A DNA stretch of 28,732 bases from an uncultured Acetatifactor sp. (GCA_910585015.1 CAJUCT010000001.1:1-28732), one strand, 5' to 3'; positions 1-6,866 are shown, counted from the first letter of the stretch. Notes: a model not told the origin generated them from the letters alone. Made by a program: numbers and translations.

Positions 1-95
1 CAAAAATCGGGTACTACACAAATTCAAAATGTCCTTGACAAGGGGTACAATTTAGTTTCCCAGACTTTTCCACTGAAAAAACTGCAAAAAGTTCG

Positions 96-261
96 TAACA
101 CTAACTTGACATACTCGGGATTGAAATCTTTGCAAGTTCCACATGGATTTTCAGTGGTATGGGTCACTCCCCTTGCGGGAGTGTGGATTGAAATCTCCAC
201 CAGAATGTAGTCTCCTACGGGCAGCTTTTGTCACTCCCCTTGCGTGAGTGTGGATTGAAAG
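96..261 (+). CRISPR. Relic CRISPR mini-array, type I-C-like repeats
   Basis: Two near-identical 31-32 nt repeats lie at 163-194 and 230-261. They begin GTCACTCCCC and end GTGTGGATTGAAA, with an internal 7-bp stem (CACTCCC, loop CTTGC, GGGAGTG). The form and the ATTGAAA end resemble type I-C repeats. The second copy has a G-to-T change that breaks the stem. A third, decayed copy at about 96-127 keeps only the 3' part (GGATTGAAAT at 118-127). All three are spaced exactly 67 nt apart, giving two 35-nt spacers (128-162 and 195-229). No further repeat follows at the expected position near 297, and no cas gene is visible, so the array is probably orphaned and inactive unless cas genes lie left of the window. 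Confidence 0.8.
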
Positions 262-495
262 TAGATGAACGTATGTGTTTGCTTATTGAGAAGCAAGGGG
301 CAGGTCAGCATTTTTATTTACAAAAAACCAGATATATATAGATTTAGTGCATACGAAGTATGTCTTAAAGGCCAAAACTCAAAATAGTCTACCCTTTGTC
401 ATCCGAAAAGGCTAGGTTCCTGAAAGAGCAGTTCTCCACAGGCTGGCGGCTGTCCGATGCACCCAACAGTTGCCAAATTGGAACGCAGGGATAGA
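262..495. other. Intergenic stretch with no recognised gene
   Basis: The sequence between the CRISPR relic and the promoter of the XRE regulator is AT-rich at first (about 300-350). It holds no open frame with a ribosome binding site on either strand. The long minus-strand frame covering 399-824 runs antisense through the XRE gene, has no family resemblance, and is judged to be a shadow. Confidence 0.5.
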
Positions 496-524
496 TTGCC
501 AGCGTGAAATCGGCAAAGTATAAT
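496..524 (+). promoter_or_regulatory. Sigma-A promoter of the XRE regulator
   Basis: TTGCCA at 496-501 and TATAAT at 519-524 are separated by 17 bp, close to the vegetative consensus. The predicted start lies about 16 nt before the ATG at 547. The arms TTGCC (496-500) and GGCAA (512-516) form an inverted repeat inside the promoter, a plausible autoregulatory operator for the XRE protein (inference). Confidence 0.65.
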
Positions 525-546
525 TAATGTCTGGGAGGAAGTCATA

Positions 547-1221
547 ATGGGATTTAAAGAAAAACTGCAATTACTGAGAACAAGTATGAAACTGTCACAG
601 GAAGAACTTGCAAACAGACTGGATATATCGAGACAATCCATAACAAAATGGGAGAACGGCCAGTCCTTTCCTGATATCCAGAACCTTATACAGCTAAGTG
701 AAATTTTTAAAGTCTCCATTGACAGACTTGTAAAAGAGAACGCCACCTGCACGGTCAGTCTCTGTTGTGAACAGAAATATCCTATGCAGGATATCAGGAA
801 TTTTTTAGTTAGAGCGAAAAACAATACCTATATCACGGGTGAAAATGAGATTATGCCATCTCAGCCTGGTTCCCATGATTTTCGCTATGAGGATGGTGAT
901 TATTTATATATGGATACCTACCTGGGCGGACAGATATTTGTAGGTGAGGAACGTGTATGGGCGAAACAACAGGCAGTGTGGGCAATGAATTATTATGGGC
1001 AGAGTCTGCAGGAAAATTTTGACATTTCCTTTTTAAAGGAAGCGCTTTCCTGTGTATCGGCTGCAGCGCCATTCCGGGGGCCGGAATTTTATCAGAAAGG
1101 TGATTTTATGTACCACTGCCAGATACAGGGGAATTTTGAATGTTTTACAGGAGAGGAAAGAATATACTGCAGGCAGGAAAAAGTCTATATCTGTACATTC
1201 CATGGAGGCGTTGTTCTGTGA
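547..1221 (+). CDS. XRE-family transcriptional regulator with DUF5680-like C-terminal domain
   Basis: This 224-aa protein starts with a classical Cro/C1 helix-turn-helix at about residues 4-58 (KLSQEELANRLDISRQSITK is the recognition region, followed by WENGQSFPD). The remaining 160 residues (about 80-222) are rich in aromatic residues and glycine and resemble the DUF5680 domain found fused to such HTH modules in Clostridia; the ligand of that domain is unknown. GGGAGGAAG sits 8 nt before the ATG. The stop codon overlaps the start of the radical SAM gene (GTGA at 1218-1221), so the two are translationally coupled and probably work together. Repressor or activator role cannot be told from sequence. 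The HTH call is firm; the C-terminal family name is from memory. Confidence 0.88.
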   Translation: MGFKEKLQLLRTSMKLSQEELANRLDISRQSITKWENGQSFPDIQNLIQLSEIFKVSIDRLVKENATCTVSLCCEQKYPMQDIRNFLVRAKNNTYITGENEIMPSQPGSHDFRYEDGDYLYMDTYLGGQIFVGEERVWAKQQAVWAMNYYGQSLQENFDISFLKEALSCVSAAAPFRGPEFYQKGDFMYHCQIQGNFECFTGEERIYCRQEKVYICTFHGGVVL

Positions 1222-2057
1222 GAATAGTAGAAAATGAGATTGCGGTCAAAGATCTGGTCACGAAATCTAACCTTCCGGCAAGCGATTATGTGATAAATCC
1301 TTATGTGGGCTGTCCTCACGGATGCAGGTATTGTTATGCCTGTTTTATGAAGCGGTTTACGCGCCATAGAGAGGAATGGGGAAGATTTATTGACATTAAG
1401 CGGTGTGATAAACCGATAGATAAAAAGAGATTACGGGGAAAGTCGGTCTTTCTGTCGTCCGTGACGGATTGTTATAATCCATTTGAGGAAAAGTATGGCA
1501 ATACACGGAAGATACTGGAGCAGCTGGTTTCTATAGAATGTGAACTGAATATCTCTACAAAATCCCATCTGATTGTAAGGGATCTTGATTTACTGAAGGG
1601 GTGTAAAAATCTGATAGTCTCCATATCGGTCAATACGTTGGACGAACAGTTCAAAAGCGATATGGACCAGGCCAGCAGTATCGGAAAACGGCTTGAAACA
1701 TTGGAAACATTACATGAAAATGGAATATATACTGTCTTGTTTATGTCACCTATCTTTCCGGGTGTAACGGATTACAAAAAAATTATAGAAAAAACACGCA
1801 GATATGTGGATGAATACTGGTTTGAAAATCTTAACCTGCGGGGGAGCTATAAACAGGATATTCTCGGTTATATAAAAAATGCTTACCCGCAATTAGGGGA
1901 ACTGTATGATGATATATATGTTAAAAAGAACAGGAACTTCTGGAATAATCTTTCTGCTGATATTGAGGAATATTGTGGGATTCATTCAATAAAGCATATC
2001 AACTATTTTTATCATAAGGAACTGGTAGATGCTAAATTGAGCCAAGGAGGGCACTAA
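1218..2057 (+). CDS. SPL-family (spore photoproduct lyase-like) radical SAM protein
   Basis: The protein is 279 aa from the preferred GTG start at 1218. This start overlaps the upstream stop as GTGA and follows GGAGG with 9 nt spacing; a longer frame from 1140 would overlap the regulator and lacks support. Cys32, Cys36 and Cys39 in CPHGCRYC form the Cx3Cx2C ligand set for the [4Fe-4S] cluster of radical SAM enzymes. The motif NPYVGCPHGCRYCYA and later segments such as SSVTDCYNPFE match the SplB-like/Rv2578c group, which is shorter than true spore photoproduct lyase. Substrate unknown; true SplB repairs the thymine dimer of spore DNA, but many relatives have no assigned reaction. It is co-transcribed with the XRE regulator and converges with nagA. 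Confidence 0.87.
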   Translation: MRIVENEIAVKDLVTKSNLPASDYVINPYVGCPHGCRYCYACFMKRFTRHREEWGRFIDIKRCDKPIDKKRLRGKSVFLSSVTDCYNPFEEKYGNTRKILEQLVSIECELNISTKSHLIVRDLDLLKGCKNLIVSISVNTLDEQFKSDMDQASSIGKRLETLETLHENGIYTVLFMSPIFPGVTDYKKIIEKTRRYVDEYWFENLNLRGSYKQDILGYIKNAYPQLGELYDDIYVKKNRNFWNNLSADIEEYCGIHSIKHINYFYHKELVDAKLSQGGH

Positions 2058-2099
2058 TGCATAGGAGCATAACGGTGACAGAGAAAAACGGCATGGGCA

Positions 2100-3251
2100 T
2101 CATGCTGTTCCCACGCAGACCTTCCCTTGATGATGGAATACCATTTTCAACTCCAAATCCTGATTCAGAACCACCACATTCGCATATTTGCCGGGGGTGA
2201 GACTCCCATATTCATCAAAAAGCCCAATGGCTTTTGCGGGATTGACGGCGGCGCACTTTACAGCACTGGCCAGGGGGATCCCCATATCCCGGACGGCAGT
2301 GCGCATACAGTCCATAAGATTGGTCGCAGATCCTGCAATGGTGCCGTCTTCCAAGACAGCCAGATTTCCTTTGACAAGCACAGTCTGTCCCCCCAGATCG
2401 TATTGGCCGTCCTCCAGGCCCGTGGCCCGCATGCTGTCGCTGATCAGTATGATTCTGTCATCCCCAAAGATTTTGAAAGTAGTTCGTACTGCGGCAGGAT
2501 GAATGTGTACGCCATCACATATGAGTTCCACCATGCAATGGCGGCTGTCAGCGGCAGCGCCGATGGGGCCGGGCGCGCGATGGCTGAAGGGCATCATTGC
2601 GTTATACATGTGCGTCAGCTGGGAAGCGCCGCAGGCCAATGCCTCCCTTGCGGTATCGTAATCCGCAGTGGTATGGGCAAGGGAAACGCGCACACTGCCA
2701 CTGTTTTGACGGATGAAATCCATGGCACCTTTTGTCTCGGGGGCAATTGCCACGATGCGGATCATGCCGCCGGAAATTTTCTGCAAACGCGTTAACATCT
2801 CCGTGTCTGCGGAACGGATATATTTTTCGTTCTGCGCGCCTTTTTTGGCGGGGCTGATAAAGGGCCCCTCCATGTACAGCCCGCAGAGATCCGCGCCGTC
2901 CGTGTGGAAATAGTCCCTTGCGCAGCGACAGATCCGCGACAGTACTTCTTCAGACATGGTCATTGTGGCGGGGGTGATGGAGGTGACGCCCTGGCGCAGT
3001 TCGTACTCAGCAATAGTCCGAAAAGCCTCTGCAGTGCCGTCACAGCAGTCGCTTCCCATACAGCCATGAAAATGGATATCTGTGAGCCCGGGAATGACAT
3101 AACCGCCCGCCGCGTCCCACAGGGTTTCGGTTTCGGAGGCGGCAAGATACGCTTCCTTTGAAACAATCCTCCCATCACACATATAGACGGATTCAGATTT
3201 GAAAAAGCCGTCTTCCTGAAAAACAAGTCCGTTTACAATTTTATACTTCAT
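2100..3251 (-). CDS. nagA: N-acetylglucosamine-6-phosphate deacetylase
   Basis: The protein is about 383 aa. It is a cytoplasmic amidohydrolase-fold metalloenzyme that removes acetate from GlcNAc-6-phosphate to give glucosamine-6-phosphate. Visible hallmarks are the metal-binding HFHG (His60/His62 in this numbering), LYMEGPFISPAKKGA with the metal-ligand Glu, HTTADY, THMYNAM, and the catalytic Asp region ISDSMRATGL. An ATG at 3257 is also in frame, but GAGGG lies only 2-3 nt from it and about 9 nt from the ATG at 3251, so the latter is preferred. It lies 149 bp downstream of nagB on the same strand. Its product is the substrate of NagB. It ends 42 bp from the convergent radical SAM gene, with no clear terminator between them. 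Confidence 0.95.
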   Translation of the reverse strand: MKYKIVNGLVFQEDGFFKSESVYMCDGRIVSKEAYLAASETETLWDAAGGYVIPGLTDIHFHGCMGSDCCDGTAEAFRTIAEYELRQGVTSITPATMTMSEEVLSRICRCARDYFHTDGADLCGLYMEGPFISPAKKGAQNEKYIRSADTEMLTRLQKISGGMIRIVAIAPETKGAMDFIRQNSGSVRVSLAHTTADYDTAREALACGASQLTHMYNAMMPFSHRAPGPIGAAADSRHCMVELICDGVHIHPAAVRTTFKIFGDDRIILISDSMRATGLEDGQYDLGGQTVLVKGNLAVLEDGTIAGSATNLMDCMRTAVRDMGIPLASAVKCAAVNPAKAIGLFDEYGSLTPGKYANVVVLNQDLELKMVFHHQGKVCVGTA

Positions 3252-3400
3252 TGCCATTTCCCTCTTAGTATGAATGCCGCAGCCACTCTGACAGTACTAT
3301 CTGCGGTGGAAGAACCTTTGCCTTAAGCCGGGGCGACTGCGGCTGTGCACTGTCTATTTCCTCCCACGAAAAGTGCTGTGAAGGAGCAGGTGAGTCCTGG

Positions 3401-4159
3401 TCAAATGCTCCACAGCCGCCCGGACGACGGTATATCACACAGGGACAGCGCCGCCTCGTCAGCCACAAGGCGGACATCGGCATGGAACTGTAGAATGGAG
3501 GCCGGCACCTGCGGTGTGACGGGCCCGAAAAAGGCAGTCTTTACAATCTCCGCTTTATCTTCCCCGGAAACCACTACAAGGATTTTTTTTGCGGACATAA
3601 TAGACTTAATCCCCATGGTATATGCCTGGCGGGGAACCTCTTCCTCCGATGCGAAAAAGCGCCGGTTGGCCTGGATGGTCCGGTCTGACAGAGTGACGCA
3701 GTGTGTCTCTTTCTCGAAGAAAGTCCCCGGCTCGTTAAAGCCGATATGTCCGTTGTGACCAAGCCCCAAGAGCTGGAGATCCACGGTTCCCGCGGAGTGC
3801 AGGACTTGATTGTATTTCCGGCAGGCGTCATCGCTGTCAGCCTCCGTTCCATCGGGGAGGAAAGCTCTGCTTCTGTCAATATTCACTTTCCGAAACAGAT
3901 TTTCCTCCATAAAATAGTGATAACTCTGGGGATTCTCCGGGGAAATCCCCTTATACTCATCCAAGTTGACTGTAGTCACAAGCGAGAAGTCCAGTTCCCC
4001 CTTTTGATGCCACTGCGCAAGCTGACGGTAAATGCCTACAGGAGTGGAACCTGTGGCAAGACCCAGCACACAGTCGGGCTTCATAATAATCTGTGCGGAG
4101 ATAAGGTTTGCAGCCGTCCGGCTCATGTCATTGTAATCCTTTGTCCTGTAAATTTTCAT
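3401..4159 (-). CDS. nagB: Glucosamine-6-phosphate deaminase
   Basis: This 252-aa cytoplasmic enzyme converts glucosamine-6-phosphate to fructose-6-phosphate and ammonia. The family motifs are all present: phosphate-loop GLATGSTPVG (33-42), LDEYKG with catalytic Asp67, and GLGHNGHIGFNEPG with His138 and Glu143 of the ring-opening triad. Length is within the usual 240-266. AGAGGAAAGC before the ATG supports the start. It is the first gene of the nagB-nagA unit, with a consensus promoter about 110 bp upstream and a palindrome over the transcription start. The ammonia released links it loosely to the glutamine genes further along. Confidence 0.96.
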   Translation of the reverse strand: MKIYRTKDYNDMSRTAANLISAQIIMKPDCVLGLATGSTPVGIYRQLAQWHQKGELDFSLVTTVNLDEYKGISPENPQSYHYFMEENLFRKVNIDRSRAFLPDGTEADSDDACRKYNQVLHSAGTVDLQLLGLGHNGHIGFNEPGTFFEKETHCVTLSDRTIQANRRFFASEEEVPRQAYTMGIKSIMSAKKILVVVSGEDKAEIVKTAFFGPVTPQVPASILQFHADVRLVADEAALSLCDIPSSGRLWSI

Positions 4160-4241
4160 GCTTTCCTCTTTCCTGTATATCCGAAATTTACTTTGCTCAA
4201 ACTCCGCATATACATTAATATATTTGGATGTATGACAGAAG

Positions 4242-4264
4242 AGCTAAACGCAAGGCGTTTTGCT
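4242..4264. promoter_or_regulatory. Palindromic operator candidate for nagBA
   Basis: This is a 23-bp inverted repeat of two 10-nt arms, AGCTAAACGC and GCGTTTTGCT, matching at 9 of 10 positions around AAG. It begins just downstream of the nagB -10 box and spans the expected transcription start on the minus strand, the classical place for a repressor site. The regulator is not in the window; a GntR- or LacI-type sugar repressor is a guess. Confidence 0.6.
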
Positions 4265-4265
4265 A

Positions 4266-4294
4266 ATTATACCATGATCCGTGCCTGCCTTCAA
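4266..4294 (-). promoter_or_regulatory. Sigma-A promoter of nagB-nagA
   Basis: Read on the minus strand, TTGAAG (4294-4289) and TATAAT (4271-4266) are separated by 17 bp. The implied 5' untranslated leader is about 100 nt. The -35 boxes of this promoter and of the rightward thi promoter lie 24 bp apart, back to back. Confidence 0.75.
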
Positions 4295-4318
4295 TGAAGA
4301 TATTGAAATCTCTTTTCC

Positions 4319-4347
4319 TTGACATCTCGACCGGCCCGGCATAAAAT
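4319..4347 (+). promoter_or_regulatory. Sigma-A promoter of the TPP-riboswitch unit
   Basis: TTGACA (4319-4324), a 17-bp spacer and TAAAAT (4342-4347) form a near-consensus promoter. It points into the TPP riboswitch about 70 nt downstream. Confidence 0.75.
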
Positions 4348-4420
4348 TTTATTTATAGGCAGGCGGCAAATTTTCTGCCATTGGTAAACAAACAACAATT
4401 GAATAGGATATGACACATGT

Positions 4421-4500
4421 TTGCGAGGGAACTGAACAAGTTGAAAAAGGTTAAGAACTGACCTCTGGACTTGTCGGCTAATGCCGGCGTAGGGAAGCAA
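4421..4500 (+). ncRNA. TPP (thi-box) riboswitch, 5' half decayed
   Basis: The 3' half matches the thi-box well: GAACTGACCTCTGG, then TAATGCCGGCGTAGGGAAG, corresponding to the usual CTGGATAATGCCAGCGTAGGGAAG region that binds the pyrophosphate. TTGC at 4421-4424 can pair with GCAA at 4497-4500 as helix P1. The 5' half is poor: the pyrimidine-binding CTGAGA appears only as TTGAAA, and the normal P2 complement (ACCC) is missing. A 7-bp helix between CGGCGTA (4485-4491) and TACGCCG (4506-4512) could compete with the aptamer. It precedes a thiamine-gene remnant, which supports the identity. Ligand binding may be lost. Confidence 0.72.
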
Positions 4501-4525
4501 TTTCTTACGCCGTTTTGCGTCTGAA

Positions 4526-4559
4526 AGAGCTTCTTATTGTTTGAGAGGCTCTATTTTTT
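4526..4559 (+). terminator. Intrinsic terminator, probable riboswitch expression platform
   Basis: AGAGCTTCT (4526-4534) pairs with AGAGGCTCT (4544-4552) through nine base pairs, one of them G-U, around a 9-nt loop, followed by ATTTTTT. It lies between the TPP aptamer and the thi chimera, as expected for transcription-terminating thi-boxes. Confidence 0.8.
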
Positions 4560-4633
4560 ATTCCGATAAACAACGTATGAACTGACGCGGAATCCCTTTA
4601 ACAACATGCATAATTCTAAAAGGAGAACCCCAA

Positions 4634-5002
4634 ATGTCATTTATGAATGAAATACTGGCTGCCAATATCCCCATCCGGGACGAGTGTGCCGCCACTTACT
4701 TTGTGACGGAACTGCAGACGGGTTCGCTGCCCTTGGATATTTTTAGGGAGTACATCATACAGGACAGCAGCGATGCCCGGTTGGTTTCGCTTTGTGAGTT
4801 ACAGGCAATCCGCCAAGCCGTCTCCATTCCCATTGTAGTTATCGGGGGAATCAACAGGGAGATCGCCGCCTTGTTTCCCGGCATGGGCATAGACGGACTG
4901 GCGGTAATCTCCGCAATCCTGACCCGGCCGGATATCCGGCTGGAGGCTTCCGAACTGATAGATATTTTTAACCATGCAAAGTCCTCAAATCATGTGGAAT
5001 AG
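4634..5002 (+). pseudogene. tenA::thiE deletion chimera (thiamine gene remnant)
   Basis: This 122-aa frame joins two unrelated enzymes. Residues 1-47 (MNEILAANIPIRDECAATYF, then a stretch ending FREYIIQDSSD) match the N-terminus of TenA (aminopyrimidine aminohydrolase/thiaminase II) including its early active-site Asp. Residues about 48-118 (LQAIRQAVSIPIVVIGGINR, then GIDGLAVISAIL) match the C-terminus of ThiE, thiamine-phosphate synthase, including the GGI phosphate-binding loop. About four fifths of TenA and two thirds of ThiE are missing, so neither reaction is expected. The simplest reading is one in-frame deletion of a tenA-...-thiE operon that left the riboswitch, AAAAGGAGA ribosome binding site, first codons and last codons. 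It could still be translated. Confidence 0.82.
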
Positions 5003-5075
5003 AGCCGGGTGATGTGGTAAAATGGAAAAGTGAAGGCAAGACGAAACCATAAGTTGCCGACAGAGAGGTATCAGC

Positions 5076-5472
5076 ATGGAGATTCGGTATTTATACTACA
5101 TAACGCCGGATTTTACCATCTTGCGCTGATTAAACGTATATGGCTGGCGTTATGTAGTCAGGCCGCTCGGAAATCGGCACATCCAGTTTTTACAGGGGAC
5201 GCATGGCGGAAATGTCTGATTTCGGAGAGGTCATTTCTATTTATTTCCTGCCGGAGTACATGGGATAAGGATATGGAAAATTACTGCTGGAGGCTGTGAC
5301 AAAAGAATTGGCACAGAGGGGTTTCGACAATATTTATCTATGGGTGCCTGCAGATAACGACAATGGGAGACGCTTTTCTAAAAAGTTTGGCTTTTTAGAA
5401 AGCAGCCGTTCCGGGGAGGACACCATAGGAGGAAAGCGGCTGAGAGAGATCCAGTATTGTTATAGAATTTAG
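5076..5472 (+). pseudogene. GNAT-family N-acetyltransferase pseudogene
   Basis: An ATG at 5076 follows GAGAGG and starts MEIRYLYYITPDFTIL, which soon meets a TGA. After a change of frame the acetyltransferase core is readable: FGEVISIYFLPEYMG, stop, GYGKLLLEAVTKELAQRG, then NDNGRRFSKKFGFLES, ending at TAG 5470-5472. The stop at 5266-5268 (TAA) replaces one residue of the acetyl-CoA-binding G-x-G-Y-G loop, usually Lys or Gln. At least two stops and one frameshift make this a recent-looking dead gene. Its substrate is unknown. Confidence 0.82.
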
Positions 5473-5540
5473 CGGCGGGAGACCGGGAGCTTTGCAATCA
5501 CCTGGTTTTATGCAGGTATGAAAGGACGGGAAAAGACAAT

Positions 5541-6125
5541 ATGGAGCAACACAAGACACACGAAGAGGCGGAACGGGTAAAAACGCTTTTGGAGAAATAC
5601 GATACTATAGACAGGGAAACAGAGCAGCGATTCCAATTTAGGAACATCCTTCCCGAGGAGGCGGATCAGGCGGCCAGGATCGAGGAAATCTGTTTTCCGC
5701 CCAACGAGGCATGCAGTGAGAAGATGATGCGGGAGAGGGTTTTAACGGCTCCGGAACTGTTTCTGGTGGCCATAGACAGGCAATCCGGAAAGATAGCAGG
5801 CTTTTTGAATGGTCTGTCCACGGAGGAGAGTGTTTTCCGGGACGAGTTTTTTACCGACGCAAAGCTGTATGATCCCGCCGGAAGGAACGTGATGCTTCTT
5901 GGACTGGACGTGCTCCCGGAATATCGCGGGCAGGGCCTGGCCAGGGCAATTATGTTCCAATATCTGCGCAGAGAACGGGAGCGGGGCAGGGAGGCGGCTA
6001 TCCTGACATGCCTGGATTCCAAGGTAAAGATGTACGAAAAGATGGGACTTGAAGACCGGGGTATAGCCCAATCCTCCTGGGGCGGGGAGCAATGGCATGA
6101 GATGATCTGTAAGCTGAATATGTGA
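5541..6125 (+). CDS. GNAT family N-acetyltransferase
   Basis: The protein is 194 aa, cytoplasmic, with a GNAT fold. The acetyl-CoA-binding motif A is clear: LGLDVLPEYRGQGLARAIMF at about residues 119-138. The C-terminal TCLDSKVKMYEKMGLEDRGI is the usual beta6-beta7 region, and the ending WGGEQWHEM is typical of a clostridial GNAT subgroup. The N-terminal 30 residues are a charged helix before the domain starts (FQFRNILPEEADQAARIEEI). Substrate unknown. The ribosome binding site (AAGGACGGG) is about 10-14 nt from the ATG, somewhat far. It lies downstream of the GNAT pseudogene but is not a close duplicate of it. Confidence 0.85.
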   Translation: MEQHKTHEEAERVKTLLEKYDTIDRETEQRFQFRNILPEEADQAARIEEICFPPNEACSEKMMRERVLTAPELFLVAIDRQSGKIAGFLNGLSTEESVFRDEFFTDAKLYDPAGRNVMLLGLDVLPEYRGQGLARAIMFQYLRRERERGREAAILTCLDSKVKMYEKMGLEDRGIAQSSWGGEQWHEMICKLNM

Positions 6126-6193
6126 CGCGCAAATGACCGTTATCCTGTCTTAAAGTGCATATTTCTTCTCTGTTTTCCGCATGCTGCCTTGGA

Positions 6194-6199
6194 TATAAT
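6194..6199 (+). promoter_or_regulatory. Possible -10 box upstream of the 142-aa gene
   Basis: A perfect TATAAT lies about 70 bp before the start at 6267, but there is no good -35 at the proper distance. Between it and the gene, GGAGGTCTAAGATCTCC (6234-6250) is a near-perfect short palindrome. Confidence 0.35.
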
Positions 6200-6266
6200 A
6201 TCTGTAAAACAGCATCGGAAACATGCAAAATCGGAGGTCTAAGATCTCCAACAGGAGGAAAACGGT

Positions 6267-6695
6267 ATGTCAAATCTGTCTCTGCAAAGGGAAATCAGTG
6301 AAGCCATACAGGCGGGGAATGAGGCGCTGCGGTGTCTGGAAAACGCGAAGGATTATCTGGACAGCGCAGGTAACTGGGGGCTGCTGGATATTTTCGGAGG
6401 GGGGCTGCTCACCACATTTGTCAAGCACTCCAAGATGAACCAGGCTAACGAGCAGATCCAGGCGGCCAGGACGGCGCTGATATCTTTTCAGAGGGAACTG
6501 CATGATGTACAGCAGCTGGGAGACCTGAAGGTGGAGACAGGGGATCTGCTTGGCTTTGCGGATTACTTTTTTGACGGATTGCTGGCGGATCTGCTGGTAC
6601 AGTCCCGGATCAACAATGCCAAAAATCAGATTGACAATGCGATACAACGTGTGAAATATATCCTGGCACAGCTACGGGGAATATATACTGACTAA
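6267..6695 (+). CDS. Hypothetical helical protein with internal duplication
   Basis: This 142-aa protein has no recognised family and is probably cytoplasmic; no signal peptide is seen. Two halves resemble each other: DIFGGGLLTTFVKHSKMNQA followed by NEQIQAARTAL, and DYFFDGLLADLLVQSRINNA followed by KNQIDNAIQRV. Each is a glycine/leucine hairpin-like stretch followed by an amphipathic helix, which suggests tandem duplication and coiled-coil or self-association. ACAGGAGGAAAACGGT precedes the ATG, a very strong ribosome binding site. The last codons and stop (TAT ACT GAC TAA) fall within a repeat element that recurs at 17.4 kb, so the present C-terminus may have been set by insertion of that element. 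Confidence 0.75.
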   Translation: MSNLSLQREISEAIQAGNEALRCLENAKDYLDSAGNWGLLDIFGGGLLTTFVKHSKMNQANEQIQAARTALISFQRELHDVQQLGDLKVETGDLLGFADYFFDGLLADLLVQSRINNAKNQIDNAIQRVKYILAQLRGIYTD

Positions 6696-6770
6696 CGTTA
6701 AGATTTTCCAATTCCCGCACAGTACATGTGGCATAATCGGGCAACATGCACTGTGCGGAAAGGAAAATCT
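6684..6770. repeat. TATACTGAC-headed palindromic repeat, copy 1
   Basis: Positions 6684-6718 match 17414-17447 at 31 of 35 positions (TATACTGAC, AACG, TAAGATTT, CCAATTCC). Here the element continues as a large imperfect palindrome: AGATTTTCC (6701-6709) with GGAAAATCT (6762-6770), and CGCACAGT-CATGT (6716-6729) with ACATG-ACTGTGCG (6744-6757). It could act as a bidirectional RNA hairpin after the 142-aa gene. Similar TATACTGAC heads start the hairpin elements near 7.2 and 15.0 kb. Confidence 0.7.
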
Positions 6771-6831
6771 AAGAGGTCAGCCAGCAAGGGACGCTTCAGA
6801 CGAATAGTCGATAAAATACTAAAAACCATAC

Positions 6832-6860
6832 TTGCGGATTGGATGGACATATGCTACAAT
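6832..6860 (+). promoter_or_regulatory. Promoter of the candidate structured RNA
   Basis: TTGCGG (6832-6837), 17 bp, TACAAT (6855-6860). No coding region with a ribosome binding site follows before the terminator at 7148, so the product is probably an RNA. Confidence 0.55.
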
Positions 6861-6866
6861 ATAAAA

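Noticed and set aside
1..95. CRISPR leader sequence
   Set aside because: The sequence is AT-rich and in the right place, but the adjoining repeat is decayed and no leader motif is recognised.
399..824. 141-aa minus-strand open frame overlapping the XRE regulator
   Set aside because: It is antisense to a clear HTH gene, lacks a ribosome binding site and has no family likeness.
2127..2795. 222-aa plus-strand frame inside nagA
   Set aside because: It is the complement of conserved nagA sequence; composition is typical of a shadow frame.
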